From Trogon surrucura (Eukaryota; Chordata; Aves; Trogoniformes; Trogonidae), in the NCBI GenBank assembly GCA_020746105.1, contig CM036620.1, positions 25,318,604-25,382,603 on the forward strand: 64,000 nucleotides of DNA, written 5' to 3'. Below, piece by piece: positions 1-13,107 of this stretch (its first letter is position 1; each line of letters opens with the position of its first letter). A program made the position numbers and the translations under genes. The notes beneath the pieces are model-generated. The model saw only the letters and a list, made by a program, of their open reading frames with translations. It searched no databases and was not told the origin of the DNA.

Positions 1-3000
1 ATGGATATTGTAAATTCAATTTGTAGTAGTTGAAAACGAAGCCAGTACAGCAGAATTTTCTTAAGCTCACTCAGCACAAACAGATGGCATAATTCGTGCC
101 AGGGAGAAATCTTCTTGTTTTTCCTTCCCATCTTTCCGGCTTCATTGTACAGTTATGAGGTTTTACCTAATCCTGCAAAGATGGCAAGATTGAAGAAAAA
201 TGATGCTTTCCTGGCAAAGTGTCATAAAATTCTATGCAATTACAAAAGAAAAGGCTTTCCCAATTAAAATAAAAAAATAAAATTCGCCTGTTTGGAATGA
301 TGAATTGCATCGAATCCTTGAAAAACGGCTACATCACATTCTGTGCAGAGATTTGCATTGATTGTGTGCTATGGTATCTTGCCTGGACACTTGAGGGAGG
401 AAAGCTGTGTGGGGCTGTTATTATGTGCAATGTGTGTTTTGTTCTGGGACAGCTGCGGGTTCTTTATGTCTGATCTGCTGCACCTCTTGATGAGATTGAT
501 CCTTGACTAAATAGCACGCTGAAGATAATGACTCATATTTTTTGTCTTTCGTATTCCAGTAAATATATAAAACCCACCAATCATAACAGAAGCCCTGAAC
601 CTAGCTGCAACAGCGTGAATGGCAAAACATTAATTGACTGACTAGGGGCAGGATCAGATCTCAGCATAGCCAACTGGTGCAATCCCAGAAAGGACACTAA
701 ATAAAACACCTGCACAGAGCTTATTTGAGATTATCTGTGACAGGGAAGATTTAGCCTCATTTTTCATGGTCATTCGGGCCTTGAAAAAAGTAATAAAATT
801 GGATGTCCAGATGCAATTAGGAAAAAATAGCAAAAAACATCATACTTAATATTTTCATTACTCTCTTGATTAGAGGATGTGACTTAATATTCCTTTTTAC
901 ACCATTAAATGCTTCAGCTTACTATATATTATTAACACTCCATAGTAGATTAAAATTATTATAGCTATTAAGCCTTTTAAAAGCATTATGCAAATTCTCT
1001 TTTAACTGTAAAACCATTTCATACAACCAGAAGCCAGCAAAGATTAAATCAGTTTAACTATAAGGAAAGAACATGATTTTCTTTTATTATTTTTGTATGT
1101 GGCATGTAGCACAACGTAAGTTCTATTCTTAGTTCAGACATCAATTTTTTAATCAAGGTCAAAACAGCTGCAGTAAACAAGCATCCTATCAAGCAATACG
1201 TTTTTGAGAAAGCATGAGAAAGAAACTTACAGTTAAATCCTGACTACTCCTAGCTGATCATGGAAATAATAAATGCAGCTATGTCACATAAACCGCACAA
1301 TTTCACTACCCATTCTCAGTGCTTGATTTTCAACAGCGTTGTAATCCAAACACTTCCGGACTGTCCCTGTGAAGCATGCACAGTCCGATAAAGCTATTCA
1401 TTGTTTCTAAAGGCCACCAAATACAGCATACCTCTTTTTTGCAGTGCCACGGTTACTTTATGCAGACGTATCACACCGACTTAAAGTGTCTTGAGACCCC
1501 GATCCAGAGGAGACCAAGTAGGAAACTGTTCTCAAGACTCACTAGATGCCACTCACTATCTTCGAGGAGTCATTAAGGTCGTGGCAACAGAGGAATCTAC
1601 ATCAAAGCTTGTGCTCTGGTCAGAAAACAACAGAGCAACTTTAGCAATGATAAAGGCACCACTCTTACCTAATAAGCAGAAATGAGTTACATGCACTGAC
1701 CTCATTAATATTTGTTTACATGAAGAGTTGTTGCCTTAAATTTTTATGTGAATTATTAGCTTCAATGCATGAAAAACTTCACAACTTCACCTCAAAATAC
1801 CTATATTGGCTTATCCATGGTAAAATAATTTTTCCCCTCAGTGGGTTAATGGCTTGCTAGTAGTTTGGTCAAGCACATTAGAAGAAGCACCTGCTGTACT
1901 AAAGGGGCACTGACACTTCCAAGAGATGGTCCTGTTCTTTGTACTCCAAAATGCCTGTCCTTACCCGGGGTCAGCCTGGCACGGTGAGAGTTGCTGATGA
2001 ACTGCATACGGGGCTGGGGCACTGCCTAATATTCTCCCAGTTTATGTAGCCAAATGAGGTCCAGTAGAAGTGAAGGGACAGAGTTTTTTTCTCCACTTCT
2101 GAACAGGGATGAATAATTACATCCTCTCCAGAACTAAAAATAATCAAGCACAGTCCCTGATTAACTTGTATCCCTGGACAGTAGCCTGCAGCTGTAGGGA
2201 CTCAAAACAAGCGATTGCACGTGCTGTTACACTAAAGGAGAATGCTCTAAACTCTTCTTCCTCCACAGGTATCCACAGGTACCATTACTCCCTGAATACG
2301 GAATAGTCAACTGAGTTTTGTGATCCTTTTCAGAGCAATTATTTGTTTGTACTAAAGCCATATTTGTCTCTTACTAGGGTTCATTTGGAAGAATTTCCAC
2401 AATAGTTGCTTGATTGAATACGAAGGAAACGTGCTTCTTTTTATTTTACTAAAATGGCCTATACAAAGAACGTTCTGTGAGCAACCATCTGCTTTGATCT
2501 CCTAATACAATTAATTCAACTCTCAGATTTCAGTTTTAAGACAGGTGTCGGCACCTGAAGTAGAACAATTGTGTAAGATGGAGCTCTATTTCTTTTTTTT
2601 CACTTACATAAACTGTGTTTTCCAGTCCATTTAGATGTTGGGGGACAAACCAAGGCCCTGCGGTGCTGAGTGAAATTCAAGGCCTGATGGCTGTCTCTCA
2701 GAACAACAATGGCACAGGCCAGCCAATACAGCCATCCCTGAGCTGGGAGGTGGAGACAAGCTCAAGAGCTGCTGTCTTCTGCTTCGTCCATGAAAGTTTC
2801 AATATATTCTCCTCCTGAGTCATACACAGGCACTACATGAATAGGCCCTGTATCAGCAATCAGACCCTGAGAAACCAAAATACGGCTGCAACCGACTGAG
2901 CTAAGCCAAGTGGAAACAAAACATGACTATACCAAGGAATAAACATACCTAAATAAATATAACAAAATTTTTCAGCCTCAAATCAAACTAGAAAAAGCCA

Positions 3001-3845
3001 AAATTAAACTGGAAATTTGAAATATAACTGATTTGTAAAAATGAGGTAAAGCAAAACGATGCACTGTTCTTGTTCTAGTGGAACAAAATGTTTCCCAGAT
3101 ATGATGCTATTTAATTACAATACTGAACTCGAACACATCGGTACTTTTTAACAGGAAATTGAGTTTATCGGCCTTGTCCTCTCACAAATTCTGTTCATTA
3201 AAAACTGCACTACTTGAATACTACTCCTGATTATTTGAGGTAGTCAAGCTGAGCTTTACAGCTTGATCTGTGGCCACTGAACTGCACAAAACAACTTTTC
3301 CAGATATGGAATGAGAATTTGGATGTAGTTTTGCAACTGGGAGGTTTATAATCCAGCCCTTCTCAATAACTTTACATCAAGCTTTTAAAATAATTCTCCT
3401 GGTTCACCCTTGTCTGAACTAGCTGCTGATATTGATTAGCAAACTTGTTTAATATTGGTTTGAAACTAAATAAATGAAGCAGTTCAAGAAATAAAACAAT
3501 TTCATGCCCTAATAACAATGCAAATAAGAAAAAACAGTCTAGTTATGTGTGTGCTTGTGAGAGAAGGTATGTTAACAGCGTTGACATATGGAAATATATC
3601 AAAAAGCAAACCCCACTATCATTAGCTCATCGTGCAAACGTAAATCTGAAGTATGTGACTGTAAATTGCTGACTGATGAAGAACTGCATGACTTACATCA
3701 GATCTGATCAGAATTAGTAATTCACATGTTCTTCAGGTTATATCTATTATACTAATCACTGTATGTTGTTCTTTGTATTTATAACAGGATGACATAAACA
3801 ATATGCATTTTTTATCTATGAGCAAATATAGCTGTAAGAACATTA
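1..3845. other. non-coding, no gene seen
   Basis: AT-rich DNA with only short random open frames (up to about 70 codons) that resemble no protein I know. The stretch at about 280-560 is less AT-rich and lacks repeats, so it could be conserved regulatory DNA, but nothing in it is diagnostic. A pyrimidine tract ending in CAG near 540-560 resembles a splice acceptor, but no convincing exon follows. No transposon was recognised. Confidence 0.6.
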
Positions 3846-3847
3846 CT

Positions 3848-4215
3848 ACGTTTGTATCTTTTCAATCCCATTCTTGTGTAGCTGGTTATTTCTACCTAAA
3901 TGTAGTATCATGCACTTACTGGAACAGCCTAACTGTGTTTTTAGATCACGTCTCCAATTTGTAAAGATAATTTTGGAAGTAAACCTCTTAGAACATTCTG
4001 ACAGGTTTCCTACGATGGTGTCAGCTGCATCTGTGAGAAGCATACTTCATTTTATCAGTCATGCCATTAAGAAAAATATTGAATAACACCGGAGTCTGAA
4101 GAGATCCCACTGAGCTTTCATTCATTTTGATGAAGCAAGGTTGATAACTGCTATCTGGAAACAGTTTTCCAGCTAGTTTTAGACAGAAATTTATAGCAGA
4201 TCAAACCCGGTTAGG
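3848..4215 (-). mobile_element. ancient CR1-type LINE remnant, reverse transcriptase part
   Basis: Read on the minus strand, 4043 to 3848 encodes a stretch ending with KCMILHLGRNNQLHKN, which fits the C-terminal side of the CR1 reverse transcriptase, where a K-C-K-V-L-H-L-G-type motif is usual. It begins with DAAD, roughly where the catalytic FADD box lies, so that box looks decayed. In another frame just upstream (about 4110-4050) the minus strand reads PVLFNIFLNG, matching the VLFNIF segment that precedes the catalytic box in CR1. A frameshift therefore separates the two parts. Similarity fades beyond about 4215. The order on the minus strand is collinear with CR1 ORF2. Divergence is much greater than in the other CR1 copies here, so this is an old insertion. 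The 3' end and tail are not visible. Family assignment is by recognition only; an L3-like relative is the alternative. Confidence 0.7.
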
Positions 4216-4335
4216 GTTCTCAAATTACTTATCCCTGGTGAATTTTAAAATTTTTATCTTGCTCTTCCTTGCACACAAGGTCTGTCAGCATCCTGTAATG
4301 CAAATGGAATTATTATGGCACTACTCATTCTTGCA

Positions 4336-4382
4336 AAAACTAGAACTAGATGATAGTTTTAGATGATGATAGTTCTAGTTTT
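4336..4382. repeat. 12-bp perfect inverted repeat
   Basis: AAAACTAGAACT at 4336-4347 is the exact reverse complement of AGTTCTAGTTTT at 4371-4382, with a 23-base loop. The interval is also rich in TAGATGAT-like words, so local slippage may have built it. It sits just before a CR1 tail. Confidence 0.7.
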
Positions 4383-4389
4383 AGAAGTA

Positions 4390-4452
4390 GATGATTTGGA
4401 ACGAAATGATCTTCAAAGACCCTTCCAAAGTTAACCGTTCTATGATTCTAAA
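4390..4452 (+). mobile_element. short CR1 3'-end remnant
   Basis: The segment contains AATGATCTTCAAAGACCCTT followed by a C-C-A-A-rich stretch and TTCTATGATTCTAA. This is the usual order at the CR1 3' end: GATGATCTT..AGGTC.CTTCCAA, then ATTCTATG-type octamers. Only about 60 bp is recognisable, so the copy is very strongly 5'-truncated or decayed. It lies opposite in orientation to the reverse-transcriptase remnant at 3848-4215, so the two are separate insertions. Confidence 0.7.
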
Positions 4453-5192
4453 AGACATGTTGCATGTTAATTTTCTTCCTTTTATATTCTAGGCAACTAC
4501 TTTTTTTGCCTTCTTTCCTATTTTCTTTTAAGAGTATACTTGCTCTATTCTAGTTGTCTATCTCATCCATCCCACTAACTTCAAAGATAGCTGTCTTTGA
4601 GATTTCTGAGATTTCATCATCCAGTTTACCAAGCTCAGTGAATTTAAGAACATCTAAGATGCTCCTAATCCATTATTTCCTAGCTGAAGGTCTTGGTGTT
4701 GCAATACTAGATCAAAAATTAATACCAAGATACTGTTCTATCTCCAGCACCCAGTGGATATATTTCTTACTGAGTGAACTTTTGTTAGTATCTATCTATC
4801 CTTAAGCCTATTCACAAGCACTGGCTATGTGCCAGCATGTACACGTGAACACAAATGCAGACCATGCCACAGGATGGAGAAATTTTGTTCCTTTTCATGC
4901 TGCAGTTATCCACCATGCTCATCTGGCACAGACAAATGCACAAATGTACATGTTAGTTGTGCAATTTGTATACGCTTTCAATGATCAAAAAAATGTGGCT
5001 TTCCTAATTAATGTAAGAGAGGTAACTCATTAATGAGTTCAAAACATTACCCTCTCCATGATGCACCTAAGTAATTTTTGTGGTCTTCAGTAATTTCTTG
5101 AATTTGCAATTTGCTAACAAACCTGTCATAGACTTGAAACATGTAATGCTAATCTGGTACTGGACATCAGTTTAGTTTTTGCACTTTCATTT
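4453..5192. other. non-coding, no gene seen
   Basis: AT-rich sequence between CR1 remnants and the SINE. Short open frames of up to 83 codons show no recognisable domain. Confidence 0.6.
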
Positions 5193-5378
5193 AATCATAG
5201 AATCATAGAATGGCCTAGGCTGGAATGGACCTTAGAGATCATTTAATCCAACCTCCCTGTCATGGGCAGGGACACCTCTCAACTAGATCGGGCAACACAT
5301 GGGGGCCGAACAGGGATCGAACCCACGACCTTGGTGCTATCAGCACCACGCTCTAACCGAGTGAGCTAACCAGCCCCC
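5193..5378 (-). mobile_element. tRNA-Ile-derived SINE with CR1 3' tail
   Basis: On the minus strand the element starts at about 5378 with a tRNA-like head (to about 5304), continues through a short body, and ends in a CR1-type tail with GGTTGGATTAAATGATCTCT, CCATTCCAGCC and two ATTCTATG-type octamers (5193-5212). The total is about 186 bp. SINEs are copied by a partner LINE that recognises the shared 3' end, so CR1 proteins are the likely source of mobility. This architecture matches, from memory, the tRNA-Ile/CR1 SINE described in zebra finch (TguSINE1). The copy is well preserved, which suggests it is younger than the CR1 remnant at 3.8-4.2 kb. No clear target-site duplication is visible, as is usual for CR1-driven insertions. 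Confidence 0.88.
5304..5377 (-). pseudogene. tRNA-Ile-like head of the SINE (not a working tRNA gene)
   Basis: Read on the minus strand, this 74-base part folds like tRNA-Ile. The A box is TTAGCTCACTCGG (5357-5369) and the B box is GGTTCGATCCC (5313-5323), giving an internal RNA polymerase III promoter. The anticodon loop reads CTGATAG, so the anticodon would be GAT (isoleucine). It runs straight into the SINE body instead of ending as a tRNA gene, so it serves as the SINE promoter and not as a decoder. Confidence 0.85.
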
Positions 5379-6622
5379 TGTGCAGTAGGGTTCTAGTTTA
5401 TAAATCTCAGTGTGGGAATTTTTTCTTTTATTTTCACATGGAGACCTGACACTTTTTTAAAACTAACGTGTTAAAATTTCACAATGAAAATAAAAATTGA
5501 AAGCATATGCCCTTACTAAGATGTAAGGGTTTCTTAGAGTTGTTCCTTCGCACAGTTTATAAGGAAATAACAGTGTAGCAGATTAGTGAAGGAAAATTAC
5601 ATTTAGGAATTGCACAAATATTTGGTCTTTAGCATCCTGAACACCTGATACCATCCTGATAATCCATGTCTGACCATTTGAAGGCAACATAATCAATGCA
5701 GTTATCTTCTAAGCTCCTGTGGTATGTTCCTAGTCCCTGAATATCTGAGTAGGAGCCATACCAGCAGGTCTTCACTCGGTTTGTATTCAATGTCTTTTTT
5801 TCAAATGTCAAACACATCTGGCACAGAAAGCAGACAGATAGATAACAGGAAGCGCAGAAACCTGCTGTGGATTTCTTTCTTTCATGGTGCCAAGTGTGTT
5901 TCCTTGAACAAAGATCCTTCTAGAAGCGGGTGAATTTTTTCTTTTCAAAGCTGTGGCATTTCCATCCATTTGTGAAAAAGACAGAGAGTCCCAAAACAGT
6001 TCTTGACTATATATGCAACATTACCTTCTCAGGTTTCCTTGGAAATGGAAAGGTTAATAACATTTGTTGGAGGGATGAGTTTTTTTGTCAAGAAGAGCAA
6101 GTGAATAAGTTTCATAAAACATTGCCAGGTTATTAAAGTAAGGTTCTTAGGGGGCCAAAAAAGTTACTTGAGAAACAGTTCCTTTTTATTGTAACATCAG
6201 GGAGCAGTATTTCTGAGGAAACAAAAGGCAATAAAAGAAAGGAATCAATAATGGAACGCATATTGCCTTTCCTTCCCTCTATGGATTTTCATCCATATTT
6301 TTCTTTATGTATCTATACAGTTTTATTTGCATGAAATTTTACTGGTAAAGAAGTGGAAATCTAGAATTAATTGCTTCCCAAAGAATATAAGTTTTATTTC
6401 TTAATAAGTGCAAAGCTAGCAATTAAAAAAATAATACAGAAGGCAAAGAGAGAAGACTAACACAGAGGAATTTATCAGTATAATTCACAAAGAAACCATG
6501 AGAGTTGCATGATGGTGGAAATTCTTCAGAAGGGTCACACAATGCAGAGAACCACTCAGATAGTTAATGAAAGACACTGACAACCTTTAAGGCTGTAAAC
6601 TTGAACTGAAAAAGTTCATGAG

Positions 6623-6660
6623 AGTCTGGGGTTTAATTTTATTAAAAAACCCCACAGACT
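6623..6660. repeat. imperfect inverted repeat
   Basis: AGTCTGGGGTTT (6623-6634) pairs with AAACCCCACAGACT (6647-6660) except for one extra base pair step, leaving an AT-rich loop of about 12 bases. It may be a small hairpin or chance; no flanking target duplication was seen. Confidence 0.5.
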
Positions 6661-9600
6661 AACAACAGGATTACTTTTGTTTCCTTGTCATAGGCATATC
6701 CTTAATACAGCCAGGACATGCCCTCTCAAAACACTTAGCAAGGATGTCTGACTGTATTTTCCCATTCAAGGAGCATGTGTAGCCATTGAAATCACTTCTT
6801 TTATATTCCCAACTGCCTTCTTCCCAGTGGCATCACTCCACACTGTCCTTTCACAGTATGTAGGCTTCTTGTTAGGGTCTTGTGTCTCCTCTCTTGCAAT
6901 TGTATTCCCATCCTCATGGAAAGCGTTCTACACCATTTCAGAAAATTAGCTAAGCTTCCTCTACTTTTGCTTTCTCCATATTTGAAAAGGGTGAGTGGGA
7001 AGGGAAAATCATAGCCACTTTTGATGATAAAACACTTAGAATGTTACACATGAGAAGTATCCTATGCACAGTAAGTAACTGCAATAAAGAAAGAATTACC
7101 ATAAAGTTTTAAGCACTTGAAGTGCTGTGGGAAAATTCTGCCCCTCATTTTTTGATGCTGTTCATACTTGGATGGTTACTCTTACGTTTATCATAAAGAG
7201 TTTCCTCATGTGTACAAATTTAAAGGACTGTTTTATAGATCATAAAAATATGTACTCAATTACTTCAAATAACACTTGGGGAACTGCATGTAAATGGTGC
7301 ATAAATTGCTCAATGAATCAAGCCAAAGTCGCTTCCAAAATCAGGAACCTGGGGGTAACCAACATCAACAAACGCATACACACTGTTAGAAAGGGAAAGC
7401 TTATTACTGCAGAGTAGTTTTCATCTGCACTGTAAATAAAACAAGGGCTTTAAACAAAGCCACTTCAAACATGCATCTGCAGCAATTCTATTATTAAAAC
7501 TGGTAGTGACTCAGGGACAATCAATGTACTTTGCGTCAATATTGTTTTGATTTGCATTACAGTATACTTTTACAGCGTATAGATTTATAAAACAGCTTAG
7601 TCTCCACTATAGATGTTCCCAACAAGCTTACTTAAGCCCTATGTATCATAAGCTGTAAATCAAAGGTTTGACACCGCAGACCTCTACTAAACCAACTTCA
7701 TGAAGCTGGAATTCTCCTCTTGCCCTCTGCAAAGATTAAGGCCTCTAAAATGCTTCTAAAACGCATTTGCATGACATATTTATTATGATGCTTTAAAAAA
7801 AACCAACCTATCAATTGATTGTTGGGCTTACTGGGTTTTGCCTTCTTGGTTTTTATCTTTTGACCCATCAAATTTTAGATTAAAATCCTACTAAAAGTCA
7901 GCATGGTTTTTGTTTTCCCCCCAGTTGATTTCAGTCATGAATTTACAGTTGCTGCCACACTAATGTACAAGTAGAGCCTGACTGATTGGGGCTTTTTTAC
8001 ACTGAAGCCAGTTTTAAAGCTTTTGCTAATTTGTATGGAAGACACCAAGATGTTGAAACCCAAACTTGGTTCCCACAACCTGACCAGTAGAGAAAAAAAG
8101 AGAAATCCCTTACTTTGGGTTCTTACTTCAGAGCAATTACATTACTCTGTCAGTGTATATGGGAAATGCCTCTTGGGGTAGAGAGCTAGCTGCTGGTGGT
8201 GGGGCTGGTGAGAATCTGTGTGGTTTCCTCTGTCCACACTTGTGTTGGTCAGGATCACCTAGAAACTTCTGGGGAGCAGCACACACCGTGAGTGGCGAAG
8301 GGAGAAGAGCTCACCCTGACCTCAGGCATCATATTGCTTCTCTGCAGCCATGAAGCACAGCAGATAACAAGGCCCTAACAGTGCCTTAGCATACGATATG
8401 ATTCCCACTTTACCTTTATCAAGCACCCTGTGCCTGCGGACAGTAAATACATTTTGCAAATACTCAGTAGTCTTCGAGGGTCCCCTGGGTGAGATCAGTG
8501 AAAGAGGCGCTTGATACTTAAATGGATCTCCTTAGTCACCAAGTTATTTGACAGCTGTGCAAGGGGCACAGATTTCATTACATGCTTATAGGATAATTTG
8601 GTGATACTTCAATCTAAAGAGCAGAGTAAAGAAGAGAAGATCTACGCTGCTTTGAGATAGTGGCTATTGACTTCATGTTCAATACTGCATTATGAGACTG
8701 CATTAGGAGTAAAGAAACCCAGTATCTGAGTATGAAAAGGAAATACAATTCAGTTACTTCAGAATAAAATAAATATTAGCCCACCAGTATTATAAACCAC
8801 GCCAAACACTCCACATGGAGTAGAGGTCCCTAAATACAGATTTGACTTCTTGACTGTTTAAGATTGATAATTGTTTCTGAAGGCAAATTAATCCAGAAAT
8901 GTACTTTCCACTGTGTACTTTAAATCAACAGTCTCTAGTTTACAAAGAGTTTCTGACTGGACCTCCTACTTCTAATAATGCAGTTCAAAATAATTCACAC
9001 TGCATTTGGGAAGAAAGAGCATTTTTTTCCGAAAGTATTCTCTCAGCCTTTACTTCAAGAATATCTCAACACCTTGCACTTGAAAATAAATAGATATACA
9101 CTATGCCAATTATGCCAGCAAATAGTGCTTTATATCACATTTTTCCAGACTGCCTTTTCATGCCACTGTTTATCATGGAACATTTTCCTCATACACATAA
9201 GCAAAGGCAATGTATTTTCCTCCTTTTAAATTTCTCCTTGTGACTAGCGCCTTTGATGCATATTTAAACCAAGAGCGAGTAAGAAGCTTGGATACTGTTC
9301 CCACCACGCTGCTCAGGACCTCCTGAATATAATTTCTACTGTCTCTCCCCCAACAACACAAACCTCATCTTCACATTAAGCTGCTGTCCACCTGTTACTT
9401 AGCCAGTTTGTTGTTTAGATCAAACACCAGTAGAAGTTCTGATGCAAAAGGTTTTGATTCTGTGAACAGTATCATAAATACTGATAGTAGCAGGAGTTGT
9501 AGTAGAAGTAGCAGAAATAAGAATCATACCAGACCTATCTGACGCAGACAGATGGGATACCGAAGCACAAAGATGGTAAAACCGAATTCAGAGTTGTCTA

Positions 9601-12600
9601 ATGGCAGACATAGCCAAAATCCAATCATTCATACTTACACATGGTTTTCAGTTTTGAAGATCTGTTGGATGTTTTAACCCTTAATCTCAATGCACCAGAT
9701 CACTGGATTCCTTGGGAGAAAAAGTGAATTATGTTTCCGTCATCACGCAAAAGCCAGTTTTGTCACAACAGGCTGAAGGACCTAACTCTTCAGAGACTAC
9801 CGTGCCTTTGCAAAACAGCACGCACATAGAGCAAAGAACTACATGGTACACAGTGGGCAGGAGAGGACATCCACCTCTGCGGATGCTGTTGAGTACATCC
9901 CTGGGGATGTGTGCTGTGGAGTTACGATGCATCCACTGTCCGGAGGACTGCACATTTAGCATCTCAGCTTGGAATAAAAGGTAGAGAAATACCACACAGA
10001 AGGGATAAAACTGAGGAACACTTCCATCCATACAGCAAATATTTTAAGTAAGTATGCAGATCAGATCAGAAATGTTTGTGGACAGCATCTGAGACCTCCT
10101 CCTTCTTTGAGCATGTACACCAGAGAAGCAATTTTTACATAAATTATTTGCTCATGGATTCACCAGGACCTCCTGACAGAATTAAGAATTGAATGCAGAC
10201 CTCTCAGCTTTCAAGTCTGCACATTCACCAGTAAATGTGTTTTCTTGTCTACCTCACATGCAATATAGTACAGAGAATTCAAACAGGCCAGTGATTATAC
10301 CATCAGTTAAATAAAGCCAAATTCCATTCTTTCATTTAATCTGGAATACTAAAATAAATCCAGTGACATTTCCATGGATTTAAATGCCATGAGTATGAAA
10401 TCCAGCAAATGCAAAGCTCAACCACAAAACTTCAGACCTCATAATGTCTAAGATGTGGCTTTCTGGGCCAGGGCTTAACTAGGTGACCTCTGTAAACCCT
10501 GTGCTTGGGTAAATTTTAACTTCAAACTAATCATTTTTGCCCAACTTGCAGAAGATATACCTCAGGTTTACATACATCAGTCCCTATTTAGGACAGATTA
10601 ACTTAACCAATAATCTTTATATAAAACAAATATTTTTTACTATCGAGACAAATATTTTCTGCTGCATCTAATGACATTGCAGACCACTGACCAGTGACTT
10701 TACATCCCAGAAACTGTTCTCACTTTCAAGTCTCATATGTCCCAACCCAACAAAAGACTGTGGTCTTACTGTATGGCTTCCATGCAGAAAGTCATGCTTT
10801 CCTACGATTTGAGAGCTTATATTGCTCCTCTGGTTAAAATAGACAGCAGTGCTATCTTTATCAAGCTGTTGGATGCTTCATCCGATTCCCTGAGTCACTG
10901 GCAAAATAGCCTGAGGCTAGACAGGTATATTACTCTTTAGAAACAGATGGTGATGCACACAGGAGGTTTGAGAAACATTCTCAACGCAGCAAAACATCTC
11001 TCTAAAATGAGTTGTCCAATTTATTACCACTCATACAAAATTTCTGCTATTACCCTCTATTGCTCCACCATTAAAAGTGCAATATTAGGAAACAGGCATC
11101 AACACAAAGGAGTTTTATTTTCCGGGAAGTGACATCAACAGAGAAGAACAATAAATTCATATTTGTGCAGCAGATATTTTGCCAGAGTCAAATTCAGAAA
11201 ATTAATGTTGAAGATTAGCATATGATAAGGATTTTTTTTTGTCACTAGTGCCTGAAACACAGCAGTTTTTTGAAGATGCAGTAGATTATTATATATTCTA
11301 TTAACAGCTTGGGGGTGGGAGCTGGTGGGTGGGTAGAAAGAAATGAATTATTTTTGCAACCAAGTCCTGACTATTATCTTGCTATTTCATCATCAAGTTA
11401 TCTATCTGCACTTTTCTCATAATAATAGCAGAACAGATAGCCTATTATAGATATATCAATATTTCTTTCCAACCCAAGTTATTTAAAAAAAAAAATAAAT
11501 GAGCATGACATGTCAATGTACCCTAGCACAACATTTGGTATTATAATCACAACATTTCTAATGCCAACTCTGATTTTGAAATAAACAAAATGTGGCTAAA
11601 CCAGTTATTTAATTTCTGCAGAAGTAATTAAATTTCATCTTCAAAATGAATGCAGAATCCGGAGGGCACAAAAGAGGGCAAATAACACTACTATTCCTAT
11701 ACACTTGCATTTCAGTTTTCACTTTGGATTTCTGACATCTAGATTTGGACTTATTTTTATTTGTTGAGAACTTTGGACAGAAAGGATAATAAATTAGTAC
11801 AATTTCCTCCCTAAAAGTGCCAAGATGAAGAAGTGTAATGACAAGCAAAGATCTTATTCGTCACACTACTTTTTTTTTTTTTTTAAAAAAATGGAATTAT
11901 TTAGATTCTAAAACTAGAAAACAAATGAGCTGGCAACTACCTCTCAAACCCATCAATGTTCCTAGCATAATCACCTGTCACAACTAAAAACTAGGACCGC
12001 TCCACTATTTTATTAGTACTACAGGTTAACACTTAACCTTAGCACTGTGTGTTGCGGGGGGGGGAGGGCTATAGTAAACAACTTTGTAGTATGTTCAGCA
12101 TTTTTCTATGGTAACAATTAATTTAGATAGTAACAATTTAGCAGAACCTGCAACATGTCTGGCTCTCAGCAACTTCCCTTACTGAGGAGACAGAATTCAG
12201 ACTGGACACTGGCTTTTGTTAAGGAAAACATACTGCAGTATTCTCCTGCTTAGAACAGTTTATGTTCTTGCCAGTACTAATCCGAATTGGGAACTAAGTA
12301 TTTGTTAGCATTTTTCTTTTCGTGTCTGTATTTTTCAAGAACTTGTAGTTTACAGCACTGGCCATCTTTATGAAAGACGAAAGAGTGAGAGACTACATAG
12401 CATACAATGTTTTGTTCCTCACTGTTGAAAAAAAAATCAAACACAGTATTAAAACAAGTAAAGGGAATGTATAAAATTGCTACAAAAATTCAAGTGATGA
12501 CAGCATTTAATTATCCAGATAGCCACAGGAGGTGACACACCCCAGTATTCTTTAAAGCTGTGGAGAACAAAGGGGAAGGAAAACACTAATGCTGTTAAGA

Positions 12601-13084
12601 GTTTTTATTTTCCAACTAAGTAAGGGTGTGCTTTCTTGCTCATGGCTTTTCCAGTACCCACTGGGTACTATCTTTCAGAAAAGAAAAGATAAACAACATT
12701 AAGTATTACAGCTAAGAACAGATCGACTCATCTTTTCCTTTACAAAATATGGGTGACATCATTCCTCCAGCTGCTCAGCATGAGGGAGGTCAGTTGGTGA
12801 TAATCCTTGCCAAATGCAACCAACAAGCACAGATGAAGAGTGGAACCTTCACATCATCATAATCTTCTGCCCTCTGAGCCTGTGGATTCTCTCTTGGATG
12901 AACACAGCACAGTCCCAGGCTTCACATAATTTCAGGGGATATGTCCAGCCAGGAATAAATGGAGCCAGGCAGCAGCCACTCTCGGTGATGTTGTTCCACG
13001 GCAAACTGGTCAATAATCCACCAGAAAATGCACTGAAGTAAATGCTGGTTGAAGATTCGTTACTTCTCCCTTCTTGGCTTTGCT

Positions 13085-13107
13085 CACAATAATGTGTGCT
13101 TATTGTG
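13085..13107. repeat. 8-bp perfect inverted repeat
   Basis: CACAATAA (13085-13092) and TTATTGTG (13100-13107) are exact reverse complements around a 7-base loop. This is short enough to be chance. Confidence 0.5.

Noticed and set aside
540-560. Splice acceptor-like pyrimidine tract and CAG
   Set aside because: No open, conserved-looking exon follows; such sites are frequent by chance.
988-995. Octamer ATGCAAAT (also ATTTGCAT near 7764)
   Set aside because: Single octamers are expected by chance in 64 kb of AT-rich DNA.
5304-5377. Functional tRNA-Ile gene
   Set aside because: The tRNA-like part continues into a SINE body with a CR1 tail and has mismatched stems.
7127-7417. 96-codon open frame on the plus strand
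   Set aside because: No known domain, no splice signals, AT-rich codons; consistent with chance.
9712-10031. Overlapping 90- and 100-codon frames on opposite strands
   Set aside because: Open on both strands without any recognisable motif; no support for coding.
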